64,000 nucleotides of DNA from Rhizobium sp. TH2 (lineage in GTDB: Bacteria > Pseudomonadota > Alphaproteobacteria > Rhizobiales > Rhizobiaceae), in contig NZ_CP062231.1 of assembly GCF_024707525.1 (NCBI RefSeq), forward strand, positions 1,116,001 to 1,180,000. Reading direction: 5' to 3'. The position numbers and the translations under genes were made by a program. Shown here piece by piece: positions 34,863 to 43,390 of this stretch; position 1 is the first letter of the stretch, and each line of letters begins with the position of its first letter. Below the pieces are notes generated by a model. The model saw only the letters and a list, made by a program, of their open reading frames with translations, had not been told where the DNA came from and did not search any database.

Positions 34863-35951
34863 TCAAAGCTGGGCGCGGGCATGCTCGGGGCGCAACCATG
34901 CCAATGACTGTGGCACAATATTGTCCATGGCGGCCAGCATCCTTGCCCGGTTACGATTGAGCAGCAGGCCGAGCGCGATCACGCCGAGCCCGATCGCCGA
35001 GAGCGCGAAGGAGAACATGATCACGTCCTTGAACACTTCATTGGCGAGATAGCCGAGATAGACCGCCACGCCGATCGCCCCGAACACCGCATAGACCCGG
35101 CGATTGAGGAAGAGGCTGAGCCCGATGAGGCCGACATTGATCAGGCAGTAAATGAACTTTTCGAGTTCCGTGCCGCCATCATGCAGCGTCATGCCGCACC
35201 AGAAGGCCATCACGCCGAATATATGGATCCAGAACACGTAATCGGGTCCGTCGCGGCGGATGATATCCACGGCCCATGCAACGGCGATCATGGCAAGGCC
35301 AAAGTAAAGCGAAACATCGCGGCGCATTTCCCAATCGACATAGTTGCCGGGGCCGCGGGTGAACCACATTGCCAGGTCCATCGACAGGAACCACAGCGCG
35401 ATGCCGCCGACCAGCAGGATGAACGGGAAGGGATAGCGCCAGATGGCGATGGCCGACGCAATGATCGTGCCGATCTCCATATAGATCCAGCTGCCGTTCA
35501 CGTAGGGGAAAAAGTTCTGGTACTGGCCTGGATCGCCGAGCGCGTATTTCCAGAGATCGAGCGCATCCTGCACGCCGTAGATGATCATCGGCACCATCGA
35601 TACCGCGACCGCGATCAGCAGGCCTGCGGGAATCCTGAGCGACTGGTTCTTCCACAACATGTGCCCGGCGGTGAGAAATGCAGCGGCATAGGCCGATCCG
35701 CAGGCGACAAGCGCCCAGCCGCCCATGCGGTTGAAGGCTTCATTGGTGAAAAGCCCCATCGCGCCCATGATGATCAGCGCCCCGGCATACCAGAGCACGT
35801 GGGTGAGATCGAAACGCGGCAGGTTGGCGCCCACGGCTGGTCCGGCAGGGACCTGCGTTTTCTGGCGAAGAAAGGCATCGATTTCCGCGAGCTTCGCGTC
35901 GTCGAGCAGGCCTGCATCGCGCAAAGCCTTGAGATCTGCATCGGTCAACAT
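34863..35951 (-). CDS. Polytopic membrane protein of unknown function
   Basis: This 362-residue protein has a 50-residue cytoplasmic N-terminus (LTDADLKALRDAGLLDDAKLAEIDAFL, in parts) and about nine or ten hydrophobic spans. Within them are charged and aromatic stretches such as GVQDALDLWKYALGDPGQYQNFFPY, also seen as a loop. The architecture resembles DUF2157-type membrane proteins, but I do not recognise a decisive motif. ATG 35951 is chosen because GGAGAG lies five bases before it. Confidence 0.75.
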   Translation of the reverse strand: MLTDADLKALRDAGLLDDAKLAEIDAFLRQKTQVPAGPAVGANLPRFDLTHVLWYAGALIIMGAMGLFTNEAFNRMGGWALVACGSAYAAAFLTAGHMLWKNQSLRIPAGLLIAVAVSMVPMIIYGVQDALDLWKYALGDPGQYQNFFPYVNGSWIYMEIGTIIASAIAIWRYPFPFILLVGGIALWFLSMDLAMWFTRGPGNYVDWEMRRDVSLYFGLAMIAVAWAVDIIRRDGPDYVFWIHIFGVMAFWCGMTLHDGGTELEKFIYCLINVGLIGLSLFLNRRVYAVFGAIGVAVYLGYLANEVFKDVIMFSFALSAIGLGVIALGLLLNRNRARMLAAMDNIVPQSLAWLRPEHARAQL

Positions 35952-36031
35952 GTGACTCTCCACAAAGTTTCCATTGCGTGAACAACGTTCATGAACGTTG
36001 TTCTATTCTGCTTTGCGGGAAAAATCCAGCC

Positions 36032-36787
36032 CTATGCGCGTATGATTTCCAATCCAGCGCTTTCCAGCATGTCGAGTGCTTCCTCATAAACGTCCGCGCC
36101 GACGATCGCGCCGGTGGCCGCTTCGAGCGACATGATGGAGACGGGCGAGGCCCGATCGAGCTTTTCCACCGTCAGGGCGACGTAGGTATTGGCGGATTGG
36201 GCGGCGATCTGGCGTTTGATCGCGGCCTCTTCGAAATCGCCGGTCGAAAATCCGTGGCGGGCATGAACGCCCGTGGCGCCAAGGAAAAAGATGTCGGGCC
36301 TGATCGTCGCGATTGCTGCGGCTGCCACCGCGCCGACCGCCACCATGGAGTGTTTGTAGAGCCTTCCTCCGATCAGCATGACTTCCGCAGTCGGATGGTG
36401 CTCGAGCTCGGCTGCGATCGTTGGGCTATGCGTGACGACGGTGAAGCCGAACGTGCGGGGCAGGGCGCGCGCGATCTCGGCATTGGTCGTTCCTCCGTCG
36501 AGAAAGATCATCTGCCCGCACTGGACAAGTGCCGCGGCGGCGGCGCCAAGCCGCTTTTTCTCGTCCGATGCAAGGCTCCGGCGTTCCGAGAAATCGGGAA
36601 GTGCCGGCTTGATCGGCAATGCACCGCCATGAACCCGCTCAAGCAACCCGTCCGCCGCCATTTCCCGGAGGTCGCGCCTGATAGTGTCTTCCGACAGGCT
36701 CATTTCCTCCGCGAAAGCCTTGGCAACCAGCCTGCCATAGCGGCGGAGCCGGTCTGTTATGAGCGCCTTGCGTTCCACGGTCAGCAT
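36032..36787 (-). CDS. DeoR/GlpR-family transcriptional repressor
   Basis: This 251-residue protein has an N-terminal DeoR helix-turn-helix (ERKALITDRL, FAEEMSLSEDTIRRDLREMAADG) and a C-terminal ISOCOT sugar-phosphate-sensing domain with FLDGGTTNAEIARAL, MLIGGRL and FLGATGVHARHGFSTGDFEEAAIKR, in parts. Family members respond to phosphorylated sugars. ATG 36787 is preferred, with AGAGGGA just upstream. It is divergent from a DUF4406 gene and a large dyad lies between the two, so it probably represses both. Confidence 0.92.
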   Translation of the reverse strand: MLTVERKALITDRLRRYGRLVAKAFAEEMSLSEDTIRRDLREMAADGLLERVHGGALPIKPALPDFSERRSLASDEKKRLGAAAAALVQCGQMIFLDGGTTNAEIARALPRTFGFTVVTHSPTIAAELEHHPTAEVMLIGGRLYKHSMVAVGAVAAAAIATIRPDIFFLGATGVHARHGFSTGDFEEAAIKRQIAAQSANTYVALTVEKLDRASPVSIMSLEAATGAIVGADVYEEALDMLESAGLEIIRA

Positions 36788-36829
36788 TTTTCCCTCTTGA
36801 CATTTGCACGGTATTGCACGAAACATCGC

Positions 36830-36877
36830 GAAATTATCTGAATTATGAACTTATATCAAGATAATTCGTGATAATTC
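36830..36877. promoter_or_regulatory. Composite DeoR-type operator
   Basis: The left block GAAATTATCTGAATTAT (36830-36846) mirrors the right block ATAATTCGTGATAATTC (36861-36877) with one inserted base difference and two mismatches; each block itself holds two copies of the ATAATTC/GAATTAT element. The blocks are separated by 14 bases. This is a four-half-site arrangement exactly between divergent starts, the expected operator of the adjacent DeoR-family regulator. Confidence 0.62.
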
Positions 36878-36898
36878 ATGCAAGTCCAGGAGAGAAAA

Positions 36899-37258
36899 AT
36901 GTTGATTTTGATCGCAGGTCCCTATCGCTCGGGCACGGGTGACGATCCCGCCAGGATGGCGGCAAACCTCAAGGTGCTCGAAGCGCCATCACACGCGCTG
37001 TTCAAGGCCGGTCACGTGCCGATGATCGGCGAATGGGTCGCTCTGCCGGTCTGGAATGCAGCCGGCGGAAAGCATGTCGGCGACGATCTCTACGAGGCGA
37101 TCTTCCATCCCGTCGCGCACCGCCTGCTTGCCATGTGCGAGGGCGTTCTGCGGTTGCCGGGCGCCTCCAAGGGTGCCGACAATGATGTGAAGATCGCCAA
37201 CGAACGGGGCATCCCCGTCTGGTACGATCTGAACGACGTGCCCGGTGTCGCGGCCTGA
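36899..37258 (+). CDS. DUF4406-like nucleoside 2-deoxyribosyltransferase-fold protein
   Basis: This 119-residue protein begins MLILIAGPYRSGTGDDP, the phosphate-binding start of the nucleoside deoxyribosyltransferase fold, and has GHVPMIGEWVALPVW and VLRLPGASKGADNDVKIANERGIPVWYDL, in parts, where the DxxxA-like region is typical of DUF4406. Related proteins sit in sugar-catabolic loci with DeoR regulators in rhizobia. No catalytic activity is known for this group. AGGAGAG precedes ATG 36899. Confidence 0.78.
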   Translation: MLILIAGPYRSGTGDDPARMAANLKVLEAPSHALFKAGHVPMIGEWVALPVWNAAGGKHVGDDLYEAIFHPVAHRLLAMCEGVLRLPGASKGADNDVKIANERGIPVWYDLNDVPGVAA

Positions 37259-37376
37259 GCCTATAGCCCCAATGGCAGCCGATTGGGCGTGCGCGAGGGT
37301 TCACGTCGGCTATGTGAAACCACCCGTTGAACGTCATGAAACTGTGCTATGACACTGCGATCCTTGGGGGCGCGCC

Positions 37377-38717
37377 ATGTCAAGCATGCTGCTGCAAAGC
37401 ATTTCCCGTTCCGGGCTCACTTGCCCTGTCATCTCGCGCGATCATCCGAATTACGACCGGTATCGCAAGGTCTGGAACGGGATCGCCGACCGGCGGCCTT
37501 CGGCAATCGTTCGTCCCCGGACCATTTCCGACGTGCAAAAGGCGGTTCTCGCCGCAGCCGCCTCGGGGAGCCTGCTTGCCGTGCGCGGCGGCGGCCACAG
37601 CCTGCCGGGCATTTCCACCTGCGACGGTGGGCTGGTCCTCGATCTCGCTGCGCTCAACGCGGTCCGCATCGACCATCGGGCCGGGACGGTCGATGTCGGC
37701 GGCGGCGCTCTTCTCGGCGATCTCGATCGGGCGACTGTGCCGCTCGGCTGCGTCGTGCCGGCGGGGGTTATCTCCCATACCGGCGTCGGCGGACTGACTC
37801 TCGGCGGCGGCATGGGCTGGGCGAGCCGGAAATACGGGCTCACGATCGATAGCCTCCTTGAAGCGGAAATCGTCACGGCGGATGGTCGCATCGTGCTTGC
37901 CAGCGCCACATCCGAACCAGATCTCTTCTGGGGAATACGTGGCGGCGGCGGCAATTTCGGCGTGGTAACGCGGTTCCGCTTCCGCATGAATCCCTTCGCC
38001 GGCGTCACCGTCGGCAACTGGACCTATCCATTGGCGCAGGCCAAAGCCGCACTGCTTGCCTTGCGAGATATCGCTGCGCTGAAGAGCCGTGATTTCGCGG
38101 TCGGCTTTACGGTTACGCCGTCCCGGCTGAGCTTGTCAGCCGTCTGGCACGGGGAGAAAGGGCTTGCGGAAGCGATGCTGTTGCCGGTCGGCAAACTCGC
38201 CTCCTCGGGTGAGGGCGGTCTGACGGGCCAGACCTACCTTGAACTCCAGAGCCGAAACGACGAGCACTTTGCCTGGTCGCGGCGTTACTATGCCAAGGGC
38301 GGGTTCTGGCGGGAGATCGGCAATGGGGCGATCGACCACATGGTGGAAACCATTGCGCACGCGCCGACGCCGGACTGTGAAATCTACGTGCTGCAACTCG
38401 GCGGCGCGATTGCCGACATCGACGACGACGCGACGGCATATTCCGGACGCAAGGCCGGCTTCTACTGGATCGCGGAACCGGTCTGGGATCGGGTCGAGGA
38501 TGACGCGACCTGCCTGGCCTGGGGCAGGGAGACCGCCGGTCGCCTGGCGGATGATTCCGTGATCGGCAATTACGTCAATGAACAGGGTGACGCCGGCGTG
38601 TCGGTCGCCATTTCCGCCTATGGTGACGCCAAGTACAGGCGGCTCCAGCAGCTGAAATCACGCTTTGATCCGGGGAACCTCTTCCGGCTCAACCAGAACA
38701 TCCAGCCCCTGGCCTGA
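37377..38717 (+). CDS. FAD-linked oxidoreductase, berberine-bridge type, mono-covalent
   Basis: This 446-residue flavoprotein has the PCMH-type FAD-binding domain (RPRTISDVQKAVLAAAASG, RGGGHSLPGIS with the FAD-linking His74, GGLTLGGGMGW) and the C-terminal berberine-bridge segment (YRRLQQLKSRFDPGNLFRLNQNI, in parts). The position that is Cys in bicovalent members is Ile here (AGVISHTG), so FAD is probably bound through His only. The substrate is unknown; relatives oxidise sugars or alcohols. It converges with the LysR gene, with 19 bases between stops. Confidence 0.9.
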   Translation: MSSMLLQSISRSGLTCPVISRDHPNYDRYRKVWNGIADRRPSAIVRPRTISDVQKAVLAAAASGSLLAVRGGGHSLPGISTCDGGLVLDLAALNAVRIDHRAGTVDVGGGALLGDLDRATVPLGCVVPAGVISHTGVGGLTLGGGMGWASRKYGLTIDSLLEAEIVTADGRIVLASATSEPDLFWGIRGGGGNFGVVTRFRFRMNPFAGVTVGNWTYPLAQAKAALLALRDIAALKSRDFAVGFTVTPSRLSLSAVWHGEKGLAEAMLLPVGKLASSGEGGLTGQTYLELQSRNDEHFAWSRRYYAKGGFWREIGNGAIDHMVETIAHAPTPDCEIYVLQLGGAIADIDDDATAYSGRKAGFYWIAEPVWDRVEDDATCLAWGRETAGRLADDSVIGNYVNEQGDAGVSVAISAYGDAKYRRLQQLKSRFDPGNLFRLNQNIQPLA

Positions 38718-38736
38718 GTCCGCCTAAACCGACCGG

Positions 38737-39657
38737 CTACTCGACCGGTTCGGCGACCTGTTCAAGCAGCCATTCCCGGAAGGCGGAAATCCGGGGCTCG
38801 GCCGCCGCTTCCTTGGGATAGACGAGGAAATAGGCGAACTCGGACGGTGCCTTGACGCTGAGCTCGAACGGGCGGATCAGCCGCCCCTCGGACAATTCGC
38901 TGGCAACCATCGCGAAATCCGCCAGCGCTACCGCCTCGCCGGCAAGTGCCGCTTCGACTGCATCGTTGGAACTCGCGAACACGATCGCCCGGCTGTCGTC
39001 GAAATCATGCACGCCGGCCGCAGCCATCCACATGTGCCAGTTCGGCCAGGTCAGCCCGTCACGCGACCATTCGATATGCGCCAGCGTATGGTGCATCAGG
39101 TCGCGGGGCTCCTTGAGCGGCTTGCCTGATGCCAGCAGGCGCGGGCTGCACACGGGCACGATCACATTGCCGAACAGGCGATGCGTCGTGAGACCCGGAT
39201 ATTTGCCGCTGCCGTACCTGATCCCCACGTCCACGTCGTCGAGTTCGAAATCCTTGACATCGTAGGACACGTCGAAGCGAAGCTCGATATCCTGGTGAAC
39301 CTTGCGGAACTGCTCCACCCGCCGCATCAGCCATTTCGTCGCAAATTGCGGATCGACCGTCACCTTGAGCTGGGTCGTCGAACGCCGCGACATCTTCTGC
39401 ACCCGCGCGGTCGCCCTGGTGACGATATCGAGCGCATCCACTGCGGCCTCGCACAGCACCTTCCCCTCGGGCGTCAAATGAATCGACCGGTTCGTCCGCA
39501 CGAAGAGCTTTACGCCGAGTTGGTCCTCGATTTCCTTGATCTGGTAGCTGACGGCCGCCGGCGTCAAGCCAATTTCATCCGCCGCACGGGTGAAATTCAG
39601 GTGCCGGCCCGCGGAAACCAGCATTTTCAAGGCGCGTGTGCCGGGCAGGGTTCGCAT
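38737..39657 (-). CDS. LysR-family regulator, GcvA-like
   Basis: This 306-residue protein has an N-terminal winged helix (RHLNFTRAADEIGLTPAAVSYQIKEIEDQLG, in parts) and an effector-binding domain with VDPQFATKWLMRRVEQF and DVDVGIRYGSGKYPGL, the mark of the GcvA subgroup. LysR regulators usually control the divergent gene and themselves; the divergent gene here is a DUF1127 protein, and candidate boxes lie between. The convergent flavoprotein could also be a target. Confidence 0.93.
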   Translation of the reverse strand: MRTLPGTRALKMLVSAGRHLNFTRAADEIGLTPAAVSYQIKEIEDQLGVKLFVRTNRSIHLTPEGKVLCEAAVDALDIVTRATARVQKMSRRSTTQLKVTVDPQFATKWLMRRVEQFRKVHQDIELRFDVSYDVKDFELDDVDVGIRYGSGKYPGLTTHRLFGNVIVPVCSPRLLASGKPLKEPRDLMHHTLAHIEWSRDGLTWPNWHMWMAAAGVHDFDDSRAIVFASSNDAVEAALAGEAVALADFAMVASELSEGRLIRPFELSVKAPSEFAYFLVYPKEAAAEPRISAFREWLLEQVAEPVE

Positions 39658-39664
39658 GGTTCAC

Positions 39665-39682
39665 TTCAAGGAAAACTTGATA
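39665..39682. promoter_or_regulatory. Candidate LysR binding site
   Basis: TCAAG-GAAAA-CTTGA (39666-39680) is a perfect dyad of the T-N11-A type, directly after the start codon of the divergent LysR gene. The element AAAACTTGATA (39672-39682) recurs at 39756-39766, exactly 84 bases or eight helical turns away, just before the DUF1127 gene. This is compatible with looping by a LysR tetramer. Confidence 0.48.
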
Positions 39683-39786
39683 TTCGTGTTAGAACTACTC
39701 GTTTCCCTTTTTATGGTCAACGCGCGATATTGCGTACACCGACAAAACGTCAAAAAAAACTTGATACAGAAATTGGAGTGCATATC

Positions 39787-40041
39787 ATGGCCGACATCTC
39801 TCATTCCCATTTCCACACCGGCCGTCTGGAAAACCTCGCCTGGCGCATCCTGCATGCTTTCGACCGCGAGTCCAAGGCCAGCCTTCCCGCCGAACTCCGC
39901 AAGCTGCCCGACCACCTGTTGCGCGACATCGGCGTCGAGCGCGCCGATCTCCCGCCCGCACTGGACGACGTGACGACCCGCGCCGGCATGCTCGAAAGCC
40001 GCACCGCCGTGGCTGCCTGGCTGGCATCGACGGTGCGGTGA
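39787..40041 (+). CDS. DUF1127 domain protein
   Basis: This 84-residue protein has the arginine-rich DUF1127 core WRILHAFDRESKASLPAELRKLPDHLLRDIGVER, read in parts, where LPDHLLRDIGVER is diagnostic. In alphaproteobacteria DUF1127 proteins bind RNA or affect phosphate and sRNA metabolism in a few studied cases. This one is longer than the 40-50 residue minimal forms, with a 25-residue C-terminal extension (VTTRAGMLESRTAVAAWLA). It is divergent from the LysR regulator. Confidence 0.88.
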   Translation: MADISHSHFHTGRLENLAWRILHAFDRESKASLPAELRKLPDHLLRDIGVERADLPPALDDVTTRAGMLESRTAVAAWLASTVR

Positions 40042-40079
40042 CGGTCGTAGGCGGCGGCCTTGGTCTCTGAGGCCGCCGG

Positions 40080-40475
40080 TTACTCGACCTCGATCAATTC
40101 GCCCAGACTGTCGGCGATGCGTTTGAGCGCCCCGGTTTCGTGCCACCAGACGAACACCGCGTCGCCGAATGAATAGCCGTCCCGCAGCAGCACCAGTTTA
40201 TCGCCAGATCCGTTGTCTGCGATGCACATGGCGCCTTCCGGAAATCCCTGCCATTGTCGGGCATTCCTCGTTTCGAGCACGACATGGTTGGCGGTCCTCG
40301 CAATGCGTTTGCGGTCGCTGGTGTCGAATATCGGATGCAGAATCCAGTCGTCGTCATCCGTTGGCAGTTCGCCGCCATTCTCGGCCTTGATTTTCAGGCG
40401 GTAGCTTTCGGGCAGCTTGGCGCCGAGTTCGCTCTCTGCCTTGTCGATATACTGATCCTCAACTGGAAATGGCAT
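40080..40475 (-). CDS. SMI1/KNR4 family protein
   Basis: This 131-residue protein has the family pattern IDKAESELGAKLPESYRLKIKAENGGEL, in parts, then ILHPIFDTSD and GFPEGAMCIADNGSGDKLVLL. SMI1/KNR4 proteins often act as immunity proteins against polymorphic or contact-dependent toxins, but solitary chromosomal copies also exist. No toxin gene is adjacent. It starts six bases after the GST stop, and AGGAGGG inside the GST end could serve it, so the two are an operon. Confidence 0.85.
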   Translation of the reverse strand: MPFPVEDQYIDKAESELGAKLPESYRLKIKAENGGELPTDDDDWILHPIFDTSDRKRIARTANHVVLETRNARQWQGFPEGAMCIADNGSGDKLVLLRDGYSFGDAVFVWWHETGALKRIADSLGELIEVE

Positions 40476-40481
40476 GCGCCT

Positions 40482-41138
40482 TCACCCCTCCTGCGCCCTG
40501 ACGGCCCACATATCCCTGAATGCCGGCCGGTCATGGCATCTCTCATACCACGCCACGACATTCGGATTGGCATCGGTCAGCACCTTCTCCGTCATCGCGT
40601 AGCGCACGATTTCCGCGACATTCAGGTCGGCGACTGTGAAGCGGTTGCCGACGAGGTAATCCTGATCAGCCAGATGCTGGTTGAGGATTTCGAATGGGCG
40701 CTTGAGCAATCGCGTCGCCACATCGAGCGTTTCCCGGCCCCCCGGCGTGTCTGCCAGCGCATTGTCATGAGTCAGCACGATCTTCACCGCATGCTGCTCG
40801 ATATTGTTGACCGCCCAGAACGACCACATCTCGAGCAATCCCTCTTCGGTGAGACTGCCGGCGGCGAGCGGACCCTTGTGCTTGCGGGCGAGATAGAGAT
40901 TGATCGCCATCGACTCCCAGAGCACCAGTCCGTCATCTTCAGCGGTCGGAATATGGCCGTTCGGATTGACCTTGAGGAATTCCGCTGAGCGACTGTTGAG
41001 CGGTGCATCCGGCGCCAGCGGGTCATCGAGGCGCCGAGCCTGGATCACTGGCACGCTTTCAAATTCGATGCCGAGCTCGCGTGCCATCCAGTAGTTCCGC
41101 GATGCGCGCGATTGATAGACGCCGTAGATTTTCAGCAT
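40482..41138 (-). CDS. Glutathione S-transferase family protein
   Basis: This 218-residue protein has an N-terminal thioredoxin-fold domain (MLKIYGVYQSRASRNYWMARELGIEF, in parts), the gamma-Glu-binding NGHIPTAEDDGLVLWESMAINLYLA and a C-terminal helical domain with DQDYLVGNRFTVADLNVAE, which carries the N-capping box. The active-site Ser/Cys position falls in the QSRAS segment. The substrate is unknown. ATG 41138 is preferred, with GGGGAGA upstream. Confidence 0.93.
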   Translation of the reverse strand: MLKIYGVYQSRASRNYWMARELGIEFESVPVIQARRLDDPLAPDAPLNSRSAEFLKVNPNGHIPTAEDDGLVLWESMAINLYLARKHKGPLAAGSLTEEGLLEMWSFWAVNNIEQHAVKIVLTHDNALADTPGGRETLDVATRLLKRPFEILNQHLADQDYLVGNRFTVADLNVAEIVRYAMTEKVLTDANPNVVAWYERCHDRPAFRDMWAVRAQEG

Positions 41139-41384
41139 GGATTTGTCTCCCCTCTGTCGATTTTGGCGGAAAGGATGGGCGAGAATCCTATCCCGGTCCA
41201 ATCAAAATTCGCCTGATCTGTCATCAACATGGCTGATCGAACCTTCGGTGAAAGGTGCCTTACGTTTCACCCCCAGGATTTATTCAACCCCCCTGTTACC
41301 GGCGAAACATGACCGGGCAAGAAACACGGCTAGCCTTTCTCCATCGCCGGCGGACGAACCTCCGGTCAACAGATGGAGACTGAA

Positions 41385-43343
41385 ATGGCTAATCTTTTCA
41401 TAGACAAGCGTGCCTCCAATTCCGCGGTTGACGAATGGGGTCACGAAGGCAACGACACGCTGCTCGGCAGCCGCTTCGGCGACAAGCTGAAGGGCGCCCA
41501 GGGCAATGACACCATCCATGGCAATGGCGGCGACGACCAGATCATGGACATCACCTGGATCGGCTTCGAGCCCAATTTCAACGGTCTCTTCAGCTTCAAT
41601 CGCGAAAGCGAGGGCGGCCGCCTGGCGATCAGCAATTTCGTCAGCGGCAATATCGAGATCGGCGCCCAGAGCCTCGGACAGGTCTTTTTCCACGGCGGCA
41701 ACGATCGGTTTTTCGGTGGGACCGGCCGTGATTATCTCCTGGGTCTCGAAGGCAACGACGTGCTCGATGGCGGCGCGGACCTCGATGTCCTGCTCGGCGG
41801 CACCGGCAACGATACGCTCGTCGGCGGCGCCGGCAACGACATCCTCGGCGGCGACAACGGCAATGACTATCTCCTCGGCGGCAGCGGCAACGACCTGCTC
41901 AATGGCGGCGGCGGCGACGATCGCCTCGAAGGCAGCTCGGGCGCCGACAGCTTCGTCGGCGGACAGGGCAGCGACACCGTCGTCTATTCGCAGTCCTTCG
42001 CCGCAATTCACATCAACCTGCGCATCGGTGCCACGGCACTGGATACGCCCAGCGGCTCGGAGGCGACCGGCGACAGCTTCGAGAGCATCGAGAACGTCAT
42101 CGGCTCGCGCCACAACGATATCATCACCGGTACCGATGGCGAAAACGATCTCTTCGGCGGCTTCGGCAACGACCTGCTGTTCGGCGGTGCCGGTGGGGAT
42201 ATCCTGGATGGCGATGTCGGCGTCGACACGGCGAGTTACGGCAGTTCGGCCGGTGGTGTCCGCGTGACACTCAACGACGCCACGCTTGGTCTGGGTTCCT
42301 TCGCCGCCGGCGGCGACGCCGAGGATGACACTCTCATCTCGATCGAGAACCTGATCGGCTCGAACTTCGTCGACCGCCTGACCGGAAACAGTGGCCGCAA
42401 CACCATCAATGGCGGCAATGGCGACGACATCATCCACGGCCTCGATGGCACCGACATCATCCTGGGCGGCGCTGGCAGTGACCAACTCTTCGGCGGCAAC
42501 CAGAACGATACGTTGAACGGTGGCGACGGCGACGATGAGATCGACGGCGGGGCCAACACCGACACCGTGACTTACGCGACCCAAAGGCTCGGCATCGACA
42601 TCGACCTCGGCGATGGCGATAGCGCAGGCCGGGCCACGACCGCTCCGATCGGTCTGATCGGCGCGGAAGAAGACCGCCTGTTCAGCATCGAGAACATCGT
42701 CGGCACCAGCGTCAAGGATACGCTTGCGGGCAATACCAGCCGCAACACCATCAACGGCGGCGGCGGCGACGACAGCCTGGTCTTCACAACAGGCGGCGAC
42801 CGGCTGGACGGCGATGCGGGCATTGATCGCCTCGTGTTTCAGAATTTCACCGAAGCTGCGAATATCGATCTCGGATCGCAGGTCACCGTCGGTGCGTCCA
42901 CCATCGTCACCACGCTTGTCGAGATCGAGAATGTCCTGGCCGGCAATGGCAGCGATGTCATCCGCGGCACGACCGGGGACAACACGATCGAAGGCAGCGG
43001 CGGCTTCGATACGATGACCGGCCTTGGCGGCAACGACACATTCGTTTTCCGTCGCCTCGCCGACATCGGTCTTGTCGCCGGCCAGCGAGACATCATCACC
43101 GATTTCTCCGCCGGCGACCGGATCGATTTCTCGGCGCTCGCGGGCACGGAAGGCCAGGCCGGTCTCGACCTCATCTTCATCGGCGACGACGGCTTCAGCG
43201 GTGAGGCAGGCGAAATCCGCTTCAACGTCAACAATGGCGGCAACACCATCGTGCAGATCGACCTCGATGGCGACGGGCAGGAAGACGCCAAGCTGCAGCT
43301 CACCGGATCTGTCGCGCTCACGGATGCAGACTTCTTGTTCTGA
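41385..43343 (+). CDS. RTX calcium-binding secreted protein
   Basis: This 652-residue protein is composed almost wholly of GGxGxDxxx nonapeptides (GGTGNDTLVGGAGNDILGGDNGNDYLLGG, in parts), in four blocks separated by spacer strands such as DTVVYSQSFAAIHINLRIGATAL. The C-terminal 60 residues (FIGDDGFSGEAGEIRF, ending DADFLF) match the serralysin C-terminal module and provide the type I secretion signal. No enzymatic domain is seen, so it is likely structural or adhesive. ATG 41385 has GGAG six bases upstream, inside the alternative ATG at 41373. Confidence 0.9.
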   Translation: MANLFIDKRASNSAVDEWGHEGNDTLLGSRFGDKLKGAQGNDTIHGNGGDDQIMDITWIGFEPNFNGLFSFNRESEGGRLAISNFVSGNIEIGAQSLGQVFFHGGNDRFFGGTGRDYLLGLEGNDVLDGGADLDVLLGGTGNDTLVGGAGNDILGGDNGNDYLLGGSGNDLLNGGGGDDRLEGSSGADSFVGGQGSDTVVYSQSFAAIHINLRIGATALDTPSGSEATGDSFESIENVIGSRHNDIITGTDGENDLFGGFGNDLLFGGAGGDILDGDVGVDTASYGSSAGGVRVTLNDATLGLGSFAAGGDAEDDTLISIENLIGSNFVDRLTGNSGRNTINGGNGDDIIHGLDGTDIILGGAGSDQLFGGNQNDTLNGGDGDDEIDGGANTDTVTYATQRLGIDIDLGDGDSAGRATTAPIGLIGAEEDRLFSIENIVGTSVKDTLAGNTSRNTINGGGGDDSLVFTTGGDRLDGDAGIDRLVFQNFTEAANIDLGSQVTVGASTIVTTLVEIENVLAGNGSDVIRGTTGDNTIEGSGGFDTMTGLGGNDTFVFRRLADIGLVAGQRDIITDFSAGDRIDFSALAGTEGQAGLDLIFIGDDGFSGEAGEIRFNVNNGGNTIVQIDLDGDGQEDAKLQLTGSVALTDADFLF

Positions 43344-43362
43344 ACCGGCTTGAGGCAGGATC

Positions 43363-43390
43363 GAAGGCCCGGCTAGCTGCCGGGCCTTTC
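43363..43390. terminator. Bidirectional terminator after the RTX gene and ArsR
   Basis: AAGGCCCGGC pairs with GCCGGGCCTT around TAGCT, with TTTC on one side and GAA on the other. It overlaps the last codons of the converging ArsR gene. Confidence 0.62.

Noticed and set aside
40053..40077. GGCGGCC/GGCCGCC inverted repeat between DUF1127 and SMI1/KNR4
   Set aside because: Seven-base arms of pure GC with no T-tract are common by chance at this GC content, so I did not call a terminator.
41247..41271. GGTGAAA/TTTCACC inverted repeat upstream of the RTX gene at 41385
   Set aside because: Arms match but the spacer is 11 bases and there is no promoter element or regulator nearby to support a function.
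41500..42560. Short repeated DNA units that could be mistaken for a CRISPR or satellite array
   Set aside because: The repeats are degenerate RTX nonapeptide codons in frame, with no constant repeat and no spacer structure.
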